A DNA stretch of 64,000 bases from Arcobacter cloacae (GTDB lineage: Bacteria > Campylobacterota > Campylobacteria > Campylobacterales > Arcobacteraceae): positions 1,054,001 to 1,118,000 of the forward strand of contig NZ_CP053833.1 in the NCBI RefSeq assembly GCF_013201935.1. Direction: 5' to 3'. The notes beneath the pieces were generated by a model, which saw nothing but the letters and a program-made list of their open reading frames with translations, was not told the origin of the DNA and searched no databases. Positions 61,699 through 64,000 of this stretch are shown here, one piece after another. Numbering within the stretch: position 1 is the first letter of the stretch; every line of letters begins with the position of its first letter. The position numbers and the translations under genes are program-made.

Positions 61699-62511
61699 AT
61701 GAAAATACCAAATATGATTTATGGAACAGCTTGGAAAAAAGAAAATACTACAGCTTTAGTTTTTGAAGCTTTAAAGCAAGGATTTATTGGCATTGATACA
61801 GCGTGTCAACCAAAACATTATAGGGAAGATTTAGTAGGCTTTGGTTTACAAAAGGCTTATGAAATAGGAATTAAAAGAGAAGATTTATTTATTCAAACAA
61901 AATTTACTCCAATAGATGGGCAAGACAGAAATAATATGCCATATTTAGCAAGTGATGATATAGAAGTTCAAGTGGAAAAATCTTTTGAAACTTCAAAGAA
62001 AAATCTAAAAACAGATTTTATAGATTCATATATTTTACATTCTCCAATTTATGAAGCAAACAAATTTCAAAGAGTTTGGCAAAAAATGGAAGAATTTTAT
62101 GAGAAAAAAGAAGTTGGTTATCTTGGAATTAGTAACTGTTATGAATTGGATATTTTGAAATTTTTATTTTCAAATGCAAAAGTAAAACCTTCATTTGTTC
62201 AAAATAGATTTTATTCACAAAGTGGATATGATAAAGAAATAAGAGCTTTTTGTGAAGAAAATAATATAATTTATCAAAGTTTTTGGTCATTAACTGCAAA
62301 TCCACATATTTTAAATAGTGATATTTTGAGAAAAATATCGTTAAAATATAACAAATCAGAAGCATTGATTTTTTATAGATTTTTAAACTATATAAAGATT
62401 GTTCCTTTAAATGGAACAACTTCATTAAATCATATGATTGAAGATTTAAAAATTAGTGAGTTTGAGTTATCAAAAGAAGAGATAGAAGATATTTCAAGTT
62501 TATTAAAATAA
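61699..62511 (+). CDS. Aldo/keto reductase
   Basis: The 270-residue TIM-barrel NAD(P)H-dependent reductase has IYGTAWKKENT at the start, GIDTACQPKHYRED (catalytic Asp and Tyr), LFIQTKFTP (catalytic Lys) and SYILHSPIYE (catalytic His). YLGISNCYELDIL is the usual mid-barrel strand. The Tyr lies three residues later than in the classic DTAxxY motif, as in the CQPKHY subgroup. It follows the transporter by nine bases. Confidence 0.9.
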   Translation: MKIPNMIYGTAWKKENTTALVFEALKQGFIGIDTACQPKHYREDLVGFGLQKAYEIGIKREDLFIQTKFTPIDGQDRNNMPYLASDDIEVQVEKSFETSKKNLKTDFIDSYILHSPIYEANKFQRVWQKMEEFYEKKEVGYLGISNCYELDILKFLFSNAKVKPSFVQNRFYSQSGYDKEIRAFCEENNIIYQSFWSLTANPHILNSDILRKISLKYNKSEALIFYRFLNYIKIVPLNGTTSLNHMIEDLKISEFELSKEEIEDISSLLK

Positions 62512-62521
62512 GGGAGAGAAA

Positions 62522-63049
62522 ATGATTAAAAAAACAGTTTTAAGTTTGGTTTGTTGTGCTAGTTTTTTATTTGCTGATAATTTTACATTAAGTAGTTCTG
62601 ATTTAAAAGGACAACTTACAAAAAAGCAAGAGTTCAATGGTTTTGGATGTACTGGAGAAAATATCTCACCACAGTTATCTTGGGAAAATGCACCAAAAGA
62701 GACAAAATCATTTGCCGTAACTGTTTATGACCCAGATGCACCTACAGGTTCTGGATGGTGGCATTGGGTTGTTTTTGACATTTCTAAAGATAAAACAACA
62801 TTACCTTCAGGATTTGGAAATAGTGATTCAAAAGATGCTATTCAAAGCATAACTGATTATGGCAAAAGTGGTTTTGGAGGAGCTTGTCCACCCCTTGGAG
62901 ATAAAGCTCATAGATATATCTTTACAGTTCATGCACTTGATGTTGAAACTTTAGGGTTAGATAAGAATACAAATGCTGCAACGGTTGGTTATTACATAAA
63001 TTCACATACCATTTCTAAAGCTTCATTAATTTCATATTATAAAAGATAA
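62522..63049 (+). CDS. YbhB/YbcL family PEBP-like periplasmic protein
   Basis: This 175-residue phosphatidylethanolamine-binding-like protein has a signal peptide (ending near LFADN, ~20). The ligand pocket shows YDPDAPTGSGWWHWVVFDI and FGGACPPLGDKAHRYIFTVHAL, the two PEBP signature loops. Ligand and role in bacteria are unclear. It lies ten bases after the reductase gene, behind AGGGAG, and is convergent with a LysR gene. Confidence 0.92.
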   Translation: MIKKTVLSLVCCASFLFADNFTLSSSDLKGQLTKKQEFNGFGCTGENISPQLSWENAPKETKSFAVTVYDPDAPTGSGWWHWVVFDISKDKTTLPSGFGNSDSKDAIQSITDYGKSGFGGACPPLGDKAHRYIFTVHALDVETLGLDKNTNAATVGYYINSHTISKASLISYYKR

Positions 63050-63051
63050 AA

Positions 63052-63921
63052 CTATTTAAACTTACTTTTTAGAAACTCTATAAAGGTTTCAAAAAGTAGG
63101 TTTTTTGGTTTTTCTTTGTGATAAACTATATAAAATTCTCTTTTTAATTCTAAATTTTTTAGTTTTATTTCAAAAAGCTTTTTTTCATCTAACTCTTTTT
63201 TTACAGCCACTTTAGAAATAGCAGTTACAGTATTTGGATTATTTAAGATTATAGTTTTTATCTCTTCAAAATCTTGTAATTGCATAAAAATATCTAAATC
63301 ATTTGCTATTTTACCTATTTTATTTATGAAAATTTCCCTTGTTCCACTTCCTATTTCTCTTAAAATCCATCTTTTCTTAATACTATCAATAAAGGCATTT
63401 CTTTCTTGTTTTTCATCACTTGTAACAACTATTAATTCATCATCACACAGTTTCTCTTTTATTAAACTACTATTTTTTAAATCGACTTCAATAAGACCAA
63501 TATCTAGTTTAGAGTTTAAAATCATATCTACTATTTTTGTTGAATTTATAGTTAAAATATCTAGTTTTACATCTTCATATTTTGTTAAAAAATCAAAATA
63601 GATATTTGGCATTATGTAGTTTGATATGGTTTTACTTGCGGCTACTTTTATATTTCCAACAAGTTTATTTTCTAAAAAAATATTTTGAGCATCTATTAGT
63701 TTTAGATAATAAGGAAGAGTTTTTTCTTTGAAATATTTACCTTTTTCATTTAAGATTAGTTTTTTACCAATTCTATCAAAAAGCTGTTCATTTAGACTAT
63801 TTTCCAAAGATTTAATAGCCAATGAAATAGCAGATTGACTGATATTTAATTCATTTGCAACTTGTGTAACTTGAGGATTTTCGCTTAATTTATAAAAAAA
63901 GTTTAGTTCTTTTAGAGTCAT
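63052..63921 (-). CDS. LysR family transcriptional regulator
   Basis: The 289-residue regulator has the N-terminal winged helix LKELNFFYKLSENPQVTQVA followed by LNISQSAISLAIKSLENSL and the substrate-binding domain (~90-289) with KVAASKTISNYIMPNIYFDF and REIGSGTREIFI. The second is typical of CysB/CbbR-like LysR proteins. The regulated genes are probably beyond the right edge, as the gene is divergent from whatever follows 64000. Confidence 0.92.
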   Translation of the reverse strand: MTLKELNFFYKLSENPQVTQVANELNISQSAISLAIKSLENSLNEQLFDRIGKKLILNEKGKYFKEKTLPYYLKLIDAQNIFLENKLVGNIKVAASKTISNYIMPNIYFDFLTKYEDVKLDILTINSTKIVDMILNSKLDIGLIEVDLKNSSLIKEKLCDDELIVVTSDEKQERNAFIDSIKKRWILREIGSGTREIFINKIGKIANDLDIFMQLQDFEEIKTIILNNPNTVTAISKVAVKKELDEKKLFEIKLKNLELKREFYIVYHKEKPKNLLFETFIEFLKSKFK

Positions 63922-63931
63922 AAGTTTCCTT

Positions 63932-63966
63932 ATTAAAAATATTAATCATTATATTAAAAATAATAT
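63932..63966. promoter_or_regulatory. Candidate LysR-type binding sites
   Basis: ATTAA-N5-TTAAT at 63932-63946 fits the T-N11-A dyad of LysR regulators. A second related copy starts 21 bases later (TATTAAAAATA at 63952, compared with 63931). Two helical turns between copies fits adjacent recall and activation sites upstream of the LysR gene. AT-richness makes chance possible. Confidence 0.4.
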
Positions 63967-64000
63967 ATTTTACAAATTAAAAAATTAGAGTTATACTTAC

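Noticed and set aside
61836-61870. Aldo/keto reductase judged defective because Tyr is displaced from the DTAxxY position
   Set aside because: The CQPKHY form is an established subgroup arrangement, and Asp, Lys and His of the tetrad are in place.

Overview
The window is very AT-rich, densely coded bacterial chromosome. The gene content, the frequent TTG starts and several conserved gene strings point to Campylobacterota, most likely Arcobacteraceae (Arcobacter/Aliarcobacter group). The strings are cysE-speA-hisS-tmk-coaD-ubiX, rplI-hslV-hslU, tatD-mltD-rlpA-kdsC-lptC-lptA-engB and a PpiD-like gene before ftsA-ftsZ. From memory, close versions of these exist in Campylobacter jejuni. I see no rRNA, tRNA, insertion sequence, prophage or CRISPR array, and no gene-free stretch longer than about 270 bases.

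Layout. 1-1604: the end of a PNPOx-like flavoprotein gene and a DEAD-box RNA helicase. 1601-7728 (minus): a seven-gene housekeeping operon for sulfur, polyamine, histidyl-tRNA, dTMP, CoA and prenyl-FMN functions. 7930-8565: a serine-recombinase-fold protein lacking its catalytic serine, behind a perfect 21-bp palindrome. 8638-17468 (plus): a long run with ribosomal protein L9, the HslUV protease, TatD, cell-wall lytic enzymes, hisB, LPS genes (kdsC, lptC, lptA), engB and an ArgA-like acetyltransferase. 17505-19941: a MocR regulator divergent from two PNPOx/Nim-type flavoproteins. 19948-25286 (minus): a tripartite RND efflux operon whose pump gene is cut in two by one in-frame TAG. 25553-28237: a periplasmic rhodanese and an orphan sensor kinase. 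28247-33296 (minus): fliP, PBP2, an MreD-like protein and a FlhB-C/FliK-like pair. 33355-36464: a Tat-exported GMC dehydrogenase pair and a predicted envelope protein. 36556-43331: RecD2, a PpiD-like chaperone, FtsA and FtsZ, closed by a strong terminator. 43393-45804 (minus): a YeeE/YedE thiosulfate-type transporter, a small acidic protein and a divergent HemF. 45949-50008: an atypical phosphatase, metX, xseB and mutS2. 50023-54087 (minus): two uncharacterised proteins and a giant DUF748/AsmA-like protein. 54190-64000: dapE, two back-to-back toxin-antitoxin modules (mazEF, then hipA-hipB in reversed order), an ABC ATPase and small accessory metabolism and regulatory genes.

The most unusual items are: an exact 42-residue tandem repeat (five full units plus part units) inside the DUF748 protein, suggestive of an extended beta-groove; the amber-split RND pump; the catalytically disarmed resolvase with its upstream palindrome; the reversed hipA-hipB module with a paired inverted-repeat operator candidate; the mirror-image start regions at 33.3 kb; and a tatD gene whose ribosome-binding site suits an AUA/AUU start better than the annotated TTG. 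I could not run homology or structure searches, so family names rest on motif recognition.
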